A stretch of DNA of 64,000 nt, taken from NCBI RefSeq assembly GCF_002871915.2, contig NZ_CP126958.1, positions 558,001-622,000 on the forward strand, in the 5' to 3' direction. Position 1 is the stretch's first letter; every line of letters begins with the position of its first letter. Positions 41,664 to 50,886 of the stretch are shown in pieces. The notes beneath the pieces are model-generated. The model ran no database searches and was not told the DNA's origin. It worked only from the letters and a program-made list of their open reading frames with translations. The DNA is from Aerococcus loyolae (GTDB taxonomy: Bacteria; Bacillota; Bacilli; Lactobacillales; Aerococcaceae). A program made the position numbers and the translations under genes.

Positions 41664-44309
41664 GTGCAAGAAATTGATATGCCAAAAAAATATAACCCTA
41701 ATGAGGTAGAAGCAGGCCGTTATGACCAATGGCTTGATGAAAAAGTCTTTGAACCCAATGGGGATGCTTCAGTTGAAGCCTATTCCGTGGTGATTCCTCC
41801 TCCCAATGTTACTGGTAAACTCCACCTCGGCCATGCCTGGGATGTGACCCTTCAAGACATGATCGTCCGCCAAAAACGCATGCAAGGCTACGATACCTTG
41901 TGGTTACCTGGGATGGACCATGCGGGGATTGCTACCCAGGCCAAAGTCGAAGAAAAATTGCGTAAAGAGGAGAATCTCTCCCGTTATGACTTAGGCCGGG
42001 AGAAATTTATTGACAAAACCTGGGAATGGAAAGAAGAATATGCCCAAACTATTCGTAACCAATGGGCAAAAATGGGGATTTCTGTGGACTATAACCGGGA
42101 ACGTTTTACCCTGGATGAGGGCTTATCAGAAGCAGTACGTAAAGTCTTTGTGACCTTGTATGAAAAGGGGCTTATTTACCGGGGCGAATACATTATTAAT
42201 TGGGACCCCGTCTTCCAAACCGCCTTATCAGATATTGAAGTGGTCTATAAAGATGATAAGGGCGCTTTCTATCATTTGGAATATCCTCTAGCTGATGGAT
42301 CAGGTTCCTTGCGTCTAGCCACCACCCGTCCAGAAACCCTGTTAGGGGACACCGCCGTTGCGGTCCACCCTGATGATGAACGCTACCAAGACTACATCGG
42401 CAAGACCGTTATCTTACCGATTGTGGGCAGAGAAATCCCTGTGATTAGTGATGACTACGTCGATCGCGACTTTGGTACCGGTGTGGTTAAAATCACCCCA
42501 GCCCATGATCCTAACGACTTTGCGGTAGGCAACCGCCACAATTTAGAGCGGATTAACGTCATGAATGATGACGGTACAATGAACGAAAATGCCGGCAAGT
42601 ACCAAGGCATGACCCGGGATGAATGCCGCCAAGCCATTGTGGAAGACTTAAAAGCTGAGGGTAGCCTGGTAGACATTGAAGAGATTGTCCACAGTGTGGG
42701 TCACTCCGAACGCTCTGATGCTGTAGTGGAACCCCGGCTATCGACCCAATGGTTTGTTAAGATGGCACCTTTGGCTAAGCAAGCCCTCGACAATCAAAAA
42801 ACTGAAAACCGTGTTGACTTCTACCCACCACGTTTCGAACAAACCTTTGTTTCCTGGATGGAAAATGTTCATGACTGGGTTATTTCCCGCCAACTCTGGT
42901 GGGGGCACCAAATTCCTGCTTGGTACCATAAGGAGAGCGGGGAAGTCTATGTCGGGATGGAAGCTCCTGAGGATGAAGAAAATTGGGTGCAAGATCCTGA
43001 TGTCTTAGATACCTGGTTTTCAAGTGCTCTCTGGCCATTCTCTACCATGGGCTGGCCAGATGAAGAGGCTAGCGACTATAAGCGTTACTTCCCAACAGAT
43101 ACCTTAGTCACTGGCTATGACATTATTTTCTTCTGGGTCAGTCGGATGATCTTCCAATCATTAGAATTTACCGGAGAACGTCCTTTTAAAAACGTCCTCA
43201 TCCACGGTTTGATTCGCGACTCTCAAGGGCGAAAAATGTCTAAATCGCTAGGGAATGGGGTAGACCCTATGGATGTTGTTGACCAATATGGGGCTGACGC
43301 CCTACGCTGGTTCTTAGCCACCGGTTCAACACCAGGCCAAGATATCCGTTACTATCCAGAAAAATTGGAAGCGGCATGGAACTTTATCAATAAAATTTGG
43401 AATGCTTCCCGCTATGCCTTGATGAACTTGGATGGTATGACCTATGATGAAATTGACCTCAGTGGGGTGACTTCTATTGTTGACCAATGGATTTTGACCC
43501 GCTTGAATGAAACCATTGCCAAGGTGACTGACCGCTTTGATGCCTTTGAATTTGGTGAAGCTGGCCGGGCCCTCTATCACTTTATTTGGAATGACTTTTG
43601 TGACTGGTATATTGAAATGAGTAAAGAAGTTTTACAAGGCGATGATGAAGATGCTAAACATACGACGAGAAGCGTCCTCAGCTATGTCTTGGAACAAATG
43701 TTAGCCTTACTCCACCCAATTATGCCTTTTGTTACCGAAGAAATCTGGCAACATATTCCCCACCAAGGCACTTCTATTGTGACGGCTAAGTATCCTGAAG
43801 TCGATGAAAGTCAGATACACCAAGAAGCTGCCCGCCATATGGAGGCTTTGATTTCCTTTATTCGCTCGATCCGTACAGCGCGGAATGAAAACAATGTAGC
43901 ACCTTCTAAGCCGATTGCTATTCATGTCAAAGCCAATTCCCAAGAAATTTTGACCATGCTGGAGGAAAACAAAGAATACATCAACCGCTTTGCTAACCCA
44001 AGTGAATTAAAAATGGCCTTAGATACAGAAATTCCTGACCAAGCCATGACCCTATTCTTTAGTGATGGTGAAATTTACCTACCTTTAGCAGGCTTTATTG
44101 ACATCGATGAAGAAATTCAACGCTTAGAATCGGAACTTGCTAAATGGGCCAGTGAAGTTGAACGGGTAGATAAGAAATTAGCCAACCATGGCTTTGTTAA
44201 TAATGCTCCCGCTGACCTGGTAGAGAAAGAGCGTCAAAAGGGCCAAGATTACCAACAAAAATATCAAGCCACTAAAGAACGCTTAGCTGATTTAAAAGCT
44301 ACAAATTAG
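41664..44309 (+). CDS. valS: Valyl-tRNA synthetase
   Basis: 881 residues from a GTG at 41664 (AGAGAGG about 10 bases upstream); the ATG at 41679 is a possible alternative. Class I synthetase: [13 protein letters not shown] near residue 48 (HIGH form) and KMSKSLGN near 527 (KMSKS). The editing CP1 domain lies between, about 190-350, with [17 protein letters not shown]. An anticodon-binding domain follows. A C-terminal coiled-coil arm begins near 815 ([20 protein letters not shown]). Controlled by the T-box upstream; a terminator follows. Confidence 0.96.
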   Translation: MQEIDMPKKYNPNEVEAGRYDQWLDEKVFEPNGDASVEAYSVVIPPPNVTGKLHLGHAWDVTLQDMIVRQKRMQGYDTLWLPGMDHAGIATQAKVEEKLRKEENLSRYDLGREKFIDKTWEWKEEYAQTIRNQWAKMGISVDYNRERFTLDEGLSEAVRKVFVTLYEKGLIYRGEYIINWDPVFQTALSDIEVVYKDDKGAFYHLEYPLADGSGSLRLATTRPETLLGDTAVAVHPDDERYQDYIGKTVILPIVGREIPVISDDYVDRDFGTGVVKITPAHDPNDFAVGNRHNLERINVMNDDGTMNENAGKYQGMTRDECRQAIVEDLKAEGSLVDIEEIVHSVGHSERSDAVVEPRLSTQWFVKMAPLAKQALDNQKTENRVDFYPPRFEQTFVSWMENVHDWVISRQLWWGHQIPAWYHKESGEVYVGMEAPEDEENWVQDPDVLDTWFSSALWPFSTMGWPDEEASDYKRYFPTDTLVTGYDIIFFWVSRMIFQSLEFTGERPFKNVLIHGLIRDSQGRKMSKSLGNGVDPMDVVDQYGADALRWFLATGSTPGQDIRYYPEKLEAAWNFINKIWNASRYALMNLDGMTYDEIDLSGVTSIVDQWILTRLNETIAKVTDRFDAFEFGEAGRALYHFIWNDFCDWYIEMSKEVLQGDDEDAKHTTRSVLSYVLEQMLALLHPIMPFVTEEIWQHIPHQGTSIVTAKYPEVDESQIHQEAARHMEALISFIRSIRTARNENNVAPSKPIAIHVKANSQEILTMLEENKEYINRFANPSELKMALDTEIPDQAMTLFFSDGEIYLPLAGFIDIDEEIQRLESELAKWASEVERVDKKLANHGFVNNAPADLVEKERQKGQDYQQKYQATKERLADLKATN

Positions 44310-44335
44310 TGGTTGACAAACTTTTCTAATTGATT

Positions 44336-44370
44336 AAAAGAGGCTAGGATTAAAGTCCTAGTCTTTTTTT
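44336..44370 (+). terminator. Terminator after valS
   Basis: AAGAGGCTAGGA / TCCTAGTCTTT pairing around TTAAAG, followed by a T-run. Confidence 0.85.
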
Positions 44371-44380
44371 ATTTTTGTCG

Positions 44381-44521
44381 TCAGCTCACACTCTGTTCAA
44401 ACGTGTTCCTGGTGCAAGGCAAGCATCCACTTCACTAAAGGACAAGCGAATTCTCTTTGAAAATTCGCTTGTCCTTTAGCTCCAGTGATCTTGCCTTTTA
44501 ACGCACCAGCCACACACTATT
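44381..44521. repeat. Modular hairpin repeat, copy B
   Basis: Outer arms CTGGTGC / GCACCAG (44409-44415, 44503-44509). Inside them AAGGCAAG and CTTGCCTT pair. Next are the constant flanks ATCCACTTCAC and GCTCCAGTG. The inner hairpin is CTAAAGGACAAGCGAATT / AATTCGCTTGTCCTTTAG, a perfect 18-bp stem around an 8-base loop. The same flanks surround a different inner hairpin in copy A module M1. It lies after the valS terminator and upstream of the glmS promoter. No reading frame. Confidence 0.75.
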
Positions 44522-44579
44522 CTTTTTTCATCTTTTTTATAAATTTTACTTAATTTTGTTAACTGTGCCTCTGCCTATA

Positions 44580-44608
44580 TTGACAAGCTTTTAACAATAG
44601 CCTAGGAT
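44580..44608 (+). promoter_or_regulatory. glmS promoter
   Basis: -35 TTGACA (44580-44585), 17-base spacer, -10 TAGGAT (44603-44608). About 40 bases upstream of the ribozyme. Confidence 0.75.
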
Positions 44609-44652
44609 GTAATTACTACTTAAATGTTATTAATAAAATCTGTCATAGACAG

Positions 44653-44806
44653 ATAGCGCCTGACTGATTAAAAAAATTTTTTCAGTGACGAGGACTAGGT
44701 TTATCGAAGATTCGGCGGGTGGCCTAGGGGTTGCACAATCCATAGAAAAGCACAAAAATCATTTTTAGCAAATGAAACAAAATCCTTTTCTCGTGCTTAA
44801 GTAGTT
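44653..44806 (+). ncRNA. glmS ribozyme-riboswitch
   Basis: AGCGCCTG at 44655-44662 contains the cleavage site, just before the G at 44656. It is followed by the P2 pairing (GACTGA / TCAGTG). The conserved core segments GACGAGGACTAGGTTTATCG and TTCGGCGGGTGGCCTAGG match the glmS ribozyme. A P4 hairpin, AGCAC...GTGCT, closes near 44801. Glucosamine-6-phosphate triggers self-cleavage and mRNA decay, giving feedback control of glmS. The ribozyme ends about 50 bases before the glmS start codon. Confidence 0.93.
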
Positions 44807-44856
44807 AATATCAGTGTGCCCATTAAGTGATGGGTATTTTTAGGAGGAAACTATTT

Positions 44857-46665
44857 ATGTGTGGAATTGTAGGATTTATTGGCGAAAATGCGGCTCAAGA
44901 GGTGCTTTTAAAGGGGCTAGAACGCCTAGAATACCGGGGCTATGACTCAGCGGGAATTTATGTGGTCGATGAAGAAGACCAAGGACACCTCTTTAAAGTC
45001 AAAGGGCGGATTGCTCAATTACGCGAAGAAGTCGACCTGTCTATCCCTGCTCATTTAGGGATTGGTCATACACGTTGGGCTACCCATGGGGTACCATCAG
45101 TTCCTAACGCCCATCCTCATTTATCCCATGACGGCCGCTTTGCCTTGGTTCATAATGGAGTAATTGAAAACTACCAAGCCCTAAAAAATGACTATTTAGC
45201 CGATGTTGATTTTTATTCGGATACCGATACCGAAGTTGTGGTGGAATTGCTTGCTAAATTTAGTCGCGAAGAAAATCTCGATGCGTTAAGCGCTCTAAGA
45301 AAAACAGTAGGTCTCTTGGAAGGGTCCTATGCTTTAGGTTTGATTGATACTGAAGATCCTGACCACCTTTATGCAGCCAAGAATAAGAGCCCGCTCTTAA
45401 TCGGCAAAGGACAAGGTTTTAATACCATCGCTTCTGACGCTATGGCTTCGATCGCCTATACTGACCAATATATTGAAATCCATGATGGTGAATTAGTCAC
45501 CCTAAGTAAAGACCAAGTTGAAATTGAGAATTTAGCGGGTGAAGTCGTAAGCAGAGAGCCTTATACCGCTAGTTTGGACGCTGACGATTTAGAAAAAGGT
45601 ACCTATGATTACTACATGGAAAAAGAAATCGTAGAACAACCAGCAGCCATCCGTAAAATTATTCAAGCCTATGAAGATGACAAGGGTCAATTAAATATCG
45701 ACCATGACCTGGTTGAAGCTATTGCTGATAGTGACCGTATCTTTATTGTAGCCGCTGGGACCAGTATGCATGCTGGTTTGGTTGGGAAAGTGCTCCTGGA
45801 AAGAATTGCTAAAGTTCCTACAGAGGTCCATGTGGCTTCGGAATTCTCTTATAATTCGCCACTTTTACCTGAGAAGCCTTTCTTTATTTACTTAACCCAA
45901 TCAGGGGAAACAGCTGATAGTCGCCAAGTCCTCGTCCAAACCAATGCCCAAGGCTATCCTTCCTTAACCATTACCAATGTGCCAGGGTCTACCTTATCTC
46001 GGGAGGCTGACTATACTTTACTCTTACATGTTGGCCCTGAAATTGCGGTGGCTTCTACCAAGGCCTATACTGGACAAATAACAGTTTTAGCAATTATTGC
46101 TGATCAAATTGCCCGTAAGAAGGGCTTGAAGCTTCCCTTTGACTTAAAACATGAATTATCCATCGTTGCCCAAGCCATGGATGAAGTGGTTGGCCAAGCG
46201 GATTATTTCCATCAACTAGCCACTGACTACTTTAAAGACCAAAGATCAGCCTTTTATATTGGTCGTGGCCTAGATTATGCAGTTTCTGTTGAAGCAGCAT
46301 TGAAATTAAAAGAAGTCTCTTATATTCAAACAGAAGGTTTTGCCTCCGGAGAATTAAAACATGGTACCATTTCATTGATCGAAGATGGCGTCCCTGTTGT
46401 GGCGATCATTAGCCAAGCCAACACCGCCTTGTTAACTCGTGGTAATGTGGAAGAAACTCGCTCACGTGGCGCCCATAATTTAATTATTGCTATGGAGGGA
46501 CTAGACCAAGAAGGGGACCAAATTGTCCTCCCCCATGTGCATGATTTATTAACACCATTGATTACAGTGATCCCCGCTCAACTCCTCGCCTACTATGCGA
46601 CCATTGACCGCGGCTTAGATGTCGATAAACCCAGAAATCTGGCTAAATCGGTAACAGTAGAATAG
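44857..46665 (+). CDS. glmS: Glutamine-fructose-6-phosphate aminotransferase (isomerizing)
   Basis: 602 residues from the ATG at 44857 (AGGAGG 8 bases upstream). Upstream in-frame ATGs are rejected because the catalytic Cys must follow the initiator Met: MCGIVGFIG. Makes glucosamine-6-phosphate for peptidoglycan and teichoic acid. N-terminal glutaminase domain about 1-240 (GIGHTRWATHG near 71, NGVIEN near 97). Two SIS isomerase domains run about 280-600 (AAGTSMHAG, LTQSGETADS). The C-terminal end LAKSVTVE is the family's sealing tail. Controlled by the ribozyme in its leader. Confidence 0.96.
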   Translation: MCGIVGFIGENAAQEVLLKGLERLEYRGYDSAGIYVVDEEDQGHLFKVKGRIAQLREEVDLSIPAHLGIGHTRWATHGVPSVPNAHPHLSHDGRFALVHNGVIENYQALKNDYLADVDFYSDTDTEVVVELLAKFSREENLDALSALRKTVGLLEGSYALGLIDTEDPDHLYAAKNKSPLLIGKGQGFNTIASDAMASIAYTDQYIEIHDGELVTLSKDQVEIENLAGEVVSREPYTASLDADDLEKGTYDYYMEKEIVEQPAAIRKIIQAYEDDKGQLNIDHDLVEAIADSDRIFIVAAGTSMHAGLVGKVLLERIAKVPTEVHVASEFSYNSPLLPEKPFFIYLTQSGETADSRQVLVQTNAQGYPSLTITNVPGSTLSREADYTLLLHVGPEIAVASTKAYTGQITVLAIIADQIARKKGLKLPFDLKHELSIVAQAMDEVVGQADYFHQLATDYFKDQRSAFYIGRGLDYAVSVEAALKLKEVSYIQTEGFASGELKHGTISLIEDGVPVVAIISQANTALLTRGNVEETRSRGAHNLIIAMEGLDQEGDQIVLPHVHDLLTPLITVIPAQLLAYYATIDRGLDVDKPRNLAKSVTVE

Positions 46666-46692
46666 ACACACCTTTCTTATAAGTAGTTATAA

Positions 46693-46731
46693 AAAGAAGA
46701 TCAGGATTTTAAGGATTCTGATCTTTTTTTG
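46693..46731 (+). terminator. glmS terminator; target of group IIC intron 2
   Basis: AAGATCAGGAT / ATTCTGATCTT around TTTAAGG, then TTTTTG. Intron 2 begins at the next base. Confidence 0.88.
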
Positions 46732-48615
46732 GTGCGCCTGGCATGGGCGACAACTAGGTGGTGAAAGTCCACTACAGACCTTTGCAGTAGGAACTGTTAG
46801 CTAAAGACAAGGGTGTCCACCGTGAGGTGGAATCTGAAGGAAGTTGGAGGCAAATACTTGCACTGACGTACAGAAACTTCATAAAGAAAGGCTGTCAAAA
46901 GATGGATGAGCTTGCCAAACAAAGTGAAGTCCAATACTGCACGAATCTGAGACAGTAGATGAAGCAGTGACATGAGTAGAAAGTTGTCGTTCTTACCCAG
47001 GGAGATCTCACAGACGGCGCAGGAGTCCCCTTATAAGAAGCCGGTCGAAAAAGGTTTACTGTGAGAAGTCAGCCGAAGTCATAGTAGTTTCCTAAGGAAA
47101 CGAAGGACTGAACAATATCAATGTTTGATTAGATGGGAGGTAGCTCAATTATGGGAAAAGCAGAAAAGTTGCGAAAGCAACGCAGCCTACAAAGGCATAA
47201 GGTGGAACCTGAAAAGTATGTAGGTGCGCTTAGTAATTCAGCTATTGAATATATGAAAAGACATGATGGGTCTCTAATGAGTCTCGTCGTCAGAGAAGAA
47301 AACCTCATGCGAGCGGCTCAAGCGGTTCGAAAGAACAAAGGAGCAGCTGGTATTGATGGGGTTTCCGCGAAATCTGCGGAAGCCGAAGTAAGGAAGTACC
47401 TCAAACCCTTACAACAGAAACTAATAAACGCGACATATAAACCTCAACCGGTGAAACGGGTAGAAATTCCCAAAGCCAATGGGGGAGTTCGTCAATTAGG
47501 CATTCCTGTTGTCAGGGATCGGATTGTTCAACAAGCCATTCGACAAATTATTGAACCAATCATTGATCCTCAACTATCATCAAATAGCCATGGCTTTCGT
47601 AAAGGTAAGAGTGCACATAGTGCACTGAAACAGTGTGTCGAATATTACGAAGCCGGCTATAAAATTGTCGTTGATTGTGATCTCAAGAACTGTTTTGATA
47701 ATTTTAATCAAGATAAGATGATTAACTACTTAGAAGGAATGGTTAAAGATCCGGCAATATCACGTATTCTCAGACGTTTTATGAGTGCAGGTGTTATTGA
47801 TATGTCTGGTCAATTCATTGATAGTCATACGGGCACCCCCCAAGGGGGTGTCATCTCACCGCTTCTATGTAATGTTTATTTGAATGAACTGGATAGAGAA
47901 TTAGAACGTCGTGGGCATCGTTTTGTGCGCTATGCAGATGATTTTGCGATTTTCGTTAAATCAAAACGTGCAGGCGAACGGGTATTAAAGAGTATTACTA
48001 CTTACATCGAGAAAGATCTTCGATTAACAGTTAACCATGAGAAGAGTCAAGTGGGTTCGCCAACCCGTTTAAAATTCTTGGGTTGCCTTATCATGCCTAC
48101 CCGAAAGGGTTGTCGTTTTCGTCCGACGTATGAAGCAAAGAAGAAATTCAGAGCAAAGTTAAAACGTCTGACAAGTCGAAAGCGACCAGGCACCTTTAAA
48201 ACCATTGTAAAAGAGATCAACCAAGTGACACAAGGTTGGATCAACTATTTTGGAATAGGTTATATTAAAACTTATATTGAAGAAATAGAACAATGGTTAA
48301 ACCATCGCCTAAGGCAACTCATTTTGAAGCGATGGAAAAGCTGTCAAACGAAGATTGTACGCCTCATGCGGTTAGGATTAGATAGTAATAGTGCGAAACG
48401 TATTGCTTTCTCACGTAAGAAATATTGGCGTCTATCTAAAACACCGGAGGTGCACAACGCTCTGACAACAAAAAGACTCCGCCAGTGGGGATTAAAATCA
48501 TTAACCCTCCTGGCGGAGTCTGCCTATTTAAGATATTGAACCGCCGTATACGGAACCGTACGTACGGTGGTGTGAGAGGTCCTCTGTCCGATTAACGGAC
48601 AGAGTCCTACTCGAT
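46732..48615 (+). mobile_element. Group IIC intron, copy 2
   Basis: 1,884 bases, the same length and ends as copy 1 (GTGCGCC ... CTACTCGAT), in the same orientation. The non-coding 5' ribozyme part spans 46732-47150. Domain V follows the maturase stop (48540-48571) with the class C CGC triad, then the domain VI hairpin. Differences from copy 1 seen by eye are six single bases, two in the 5' ribozyme part and four in the coding part. It is inserted directly after the glmS terminator T-run. Confidence 0.9.
47151..48539 (+). CDS. ltrA: Group II intron reverse transcriptase/maturase, copy 2
   Basis: 462 residues, intact, identical to the copy 1 protein except one Pro for Ser near residue 20. RT motifs GTPQGGVISPLL and YADD are present. 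Maturase domain at the C-terminus and no endonuclease domain. GGGAGG lies before the ATG at 47151. Full identity elsewhere implies very recent movement or gene conversion between the copies. Confidence 0.92.
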   Translation: MGKAEKLRKQRSLQRHKVEPEKYVGALSNSAIEYMKRHDGSLMSLVVREENLMRAAQAVRKNKGAAGIDGVSAKSAEAEVRKYLKPLQQKLINATYKPQPVKRVEIPKANGGVRQLGIPVVRDRIVQQAIRQIIEPIIDPQLSSNSHGFRKGKSAHSALKQCVEYYEAGYKIVVDCDLKNCFDNFNQDKMINYLEGMVKDPAISRILRRFMSAGVIDMSGQFIDSHTGTPQGGVISPLLCNVYLNELDRELERRGHRFVRYADDFAIFVKSKRAGERVLKSITTYIEKDLRLTVNHEKSQVGSPTRLKFLGCLIMPTRKGCRFRPTYEAKKKFRAKLKRLTSRKRPGTFKTIVKEINQVTQGWINYFGIGYIKTYIEEIEQWLNHRLRQLILKRWKSCQTKIVRLMRLGLDSNSAKRIAFSRKKYWRLSKTPEVHNALTTKRLRQWGLKSLTLLAESAYLRY

Positions 48616-48687
48616 TGTTTTTAACTCTTCGCTATTTGACGAATTCAAGGGGGCTTCGCGGCTATATAGGGTGGAGGTGGCTTAGAT

Positions 48688-49383
48688 ATGGATAGTAAAA
48701 AAGCATGTATTCCTATTAAAACCTTGCCCGAATCGGCGAGACCACGGGAGCGTTTAATAGAATATGGGGCCAATAGTTTGCCCACCTATGAATTGCTGGC
48801 TATTATTTTACGATCAGGGGGTAAATATGGGTCAGCCATCCAGTTAGCCCATAAACTCTTGAATCATTTTGAAGACTTATATCAATTGAAAATGGCTGCC
48901 ACGGAAGAATTATTGGCCATTGAAGGCATTGGTCAGGCTAAGGCAGTGGAACTCCAGGCTATTTTTGAGTTCTCCAAGCGTTTACACCAAGCCCGGTTAA
49001 TGAAACTGGGGACTATTCATTCCAGTCAGGAAGCGGGGGATTATTATCTCAGTGAATTAGCGGATAGTCATCAGGAGAAGGTCTTGGTCTTTTACTTAAA
49101 CACTAAAAATGAAGTGATCAAAAAACAGATTATCTTTATCGGTGGTTTAAATATGTCGGTAGCCCATCCCCGGGAAATCTATAAAGAAGCGGTTAGGGTA
49201 TCGGCTGCCCGAATCATGGTGGGTCACAACCATCCTTCAGGGAATCCGGAACCCTCCCCAGAAGATATTGAATTCACCAAACGCTTAAAAGAAGCAGGAA
49301 AAATTATCGGGATTGAATTGTTGGACCATTTAGTGGTGGGGCATAGCTCTTTTATCAGCTTAAGAGAACAAGGTTTGCTGTAA
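48688..49383 (+). CDS. radC: RadC family JAB-domain protein
   Basis: 231 residues. N-terminal helix-hairpin-helix part about 1-100 (LLAIEGIGQAKAVELQAI near 70) and C-terminal JAB/MPN domain with metal motif HNHPSGNPEPSPED near 172. Despite the name, a role in DNA repair is unsettled; JAB metal motifs suggest a hydrolase. GGTGGAGG precedes the ATG. Only 72 bases separate it from intron 2. A poor TTGACG box at 48636 is the sole promoter hint outside the intron. Confidence 0.9.
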   Translation: MDSKKACIPIKTLPESARPRERLIEYGANSLPTYELLAIILRSGGKYGSAIQLAHKLLNHFEDLYQLKMAATEELLAIEGIGQAKAVELQAIFEFSKRLHQARLMKLGTIHSSQEAGDYYLSELADSHQEKVLVFYLNTKNEVIKKQIIFIGGLNMSVAHPREIYKEAVRVSAARIMVGHNHPSGNPEPSPEDIEFTKRLKEAGKIIGIELLDHLVVGHSSFISLREQGLL

Positions 49384-49419
49384 AACAGGCAGCTTTCAGG
49401 GGGAGAAATCTTAAGATGC

Positions 49420-49456
49420 TAAAAACCCTCTTGCCGGGAGCAAAGAGGGTTAGTTT
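49420..49456. terminator. Terminator between convergent radC and membrane-protein operon
   Basis: AAAACCCTCTT-GCCGGGAGC-AAAGAGGGTT. The minus strand has the better T-run (TTTTT). Confidence 0.8.
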
Positions 49457-50148
49457 TCATGGGGGTTATTTTTTTCTTGGTAGTGTTTACTGATGAGACA
49501 GACAATACTTAAGAGAATCAGTCCGACCACTAGTGAAATTTGATCTTGTCTGAAGAAAATGGCGGCTGGGAACGCCGCAATAAGGAGCAAGCCTCCCCAA
49601 AGGACCAAGCTTTTCTTAGCTTTTGTGATTAATTGGGTCAAACAAGCCAGAAACCCTAAGTAAATCAGCCAATAGCTCAGGCTGAAAGCAGTTAGGAAAG
49701 TCGAAAAATTTAAATATTCTAACAGGTTATTCATCAGCAATAATTGCCCGGAATAGATAATGATGGCTAGGTAAGGGCTCCATTGCTGGCTGATCATATG
49801 GCTATGAGTTAAAAGCCAGATAAGAATGCCTAGGGCTAAAGCCAGCCAGCCGAAAGAAAAGGCCAATAAAAAAATAACTATAAAGCAAAGACATTCGATG
49901 AGAAGTAAGGCTTTAGTTTGGCCGATCAGGGAATGCTTTTCCCCAAAGCTAAAGAGTAAAAAGAGTTCCTGGTTAAGCCATTGGAAGATAAAAGCCAGAC
50001 CTAGGCCGTAAAAATTAATGATGCCAGTTGACCAAATGGCTTTTAATCCAGGAAGGAAGGCTAATAAAAGCAAAGCAAATTGAAAACAAAAATTCGGCCA
50101 AGAAAAGGACTGCTGCAAGCTTTTTAACAGGGATTTCACTTTATTCAT
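49450..50148 (-). CDS. Uncharacterised polytopic membrane protein
   Basis: 232 residues from the ATG at 50148 (GAGAGGAG 9 bases upstream); the longer frame from 50211 would overlap mnmM. About seven hydrophobic helices with short loops. The N-terminus is basic and the C-terminus short and polar (SKHYQEKNNPHEN). Trp and Leu are frequent. I do not recognise a family. The start lies one base after the mnmM stop, so it is co-translated with that tRNA-modification gene. A functional link is not obvious. Confidence 0.7.
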   Translation of the reverse strand: MNKVKSLLKSLQQSFSWPNFCFQFALLLLAFLPGLKAIWSTGIINFYGLGLAFIFQWLNQELFLLFSFGEKHSLIGQTKALLLIECLCFIVIFLLAFSFGWLALALGILIWLLTHSHMISQQWSPYLAIIIYSGQLLLMNNLLEYLNFSTFLTAFSLSYWLIYLGFLACLTQLITKAKKSLVLWGGLLLIAAFPAAIFFRQDQISLVVGLILLSIVCLISKHYQEKNNPHEN

Positions 50149-50149
50149 A

Positions 50150-50716
50150 CTAGGATCTCCTCTCGACAAGAAATAGTTTTGGGGGGAGGTGCTTTTGGTT
50201 AAGAAATTCAAAGTGACTAGCGCTATACTTATCCTGGTTGATTTGACTGAGGTAGTCCTGAATGGCCTGAGCTTCTTCTCTTCCTCCAGGATGGCCCAAG
50301 TAGGCCGCTACTAAGAGTATTCCCTCGGGCTTTAACCGAGAAAGACTAGCTTCGATAGCTGGGAGTGTCGACTCAGGCTTGGTAATAATGCTTTTATCTC
50401 CCTTAGGTAGGTAGCCCAAATTAAAAATGACCAAATCTATGCTCTCATCAGCCTTAAGATACTTAGTAATCTTAGCGTGAGAGTCATGGAAAAGTCTTAC
50501 TTGCTCTTGACAGTGGTGTTTTTCTAATAGGGTTTGAGTGGCGTTAATGGCTTGTTCTTGGAGGTCAAAGCCATAAACCTGGCCTGACTGACCGACCCTT
50601 TGAGCTAAGAGTAAGGTGTCATGGCCATTGCCGATAGTGGCATCTAAGGCGGTCATGCCGGTTTGTAAATGTTCTTTGATAATGTGATGGCTGACTTCGA
50701 TCACATTTTTTAACAT
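50150..50716 (-). CDS. mnmM: tRNA 5-aminomethyluridine methyltransferase family (YtqB/MnmM)
   Basis: 188 residues from the ATG at 50716 (GCGAGG 7 bases upstream), preferred to an ATG at 50731. Small class I SAM methyltransferase, whole-length match in style to Bacillus YtqB. SAM motif I is ALDATIGNGHDTLLLA near residue 22. FDLQEQAI (about 49) ends in the ribose-binding acid. IFNLGYLPKGDK near 98 is the family's catalytic-side motif. YtqB was recently assigned as MnmM, which makes mnm5U/mnm5s2U at the tRNA wobble position. Assignment here rests on family likeness. Confidence 0.8.
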   Translation of the reverse strand: MLKNVIEVSHHIIKEHLQTGMTALDATIGNGHDTLLLAQRVGQSGQVYGFDLQEQAINATQTLLEKHHCQEQVRLFHDSHAKITKYLKADESIDLVIFNLGYLPKGDKSIITKPESTLPAIEASLSRLKPEGILLVAAYLGHPGGREEAQAIQDYLSQINQDKYSASHFEFLNQKHLPPKLFLVERRS

Positions 50717-50886
50717 AAATTTTCCTCGCATTCTATCGAATTGCTTCTATTATACGCTAGCAATGTTACAAAATTATTACGAATATTAAGAATCCCCTCT
50801 TTTGTTAAAAGGCATTTTTTTCCTCACGATTTATACTATAATTATTAATGAGTAATTCTAGATAATGAGAGGGGATTTCTAATATT

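Noticed and set aside
44653..44806. glmS leader as an unknown riboswitch
   Set aside because: The AGCGCC cleavage site and the GACGAGG and TTCGGCGG core segments identify the known glmS ribozyme.
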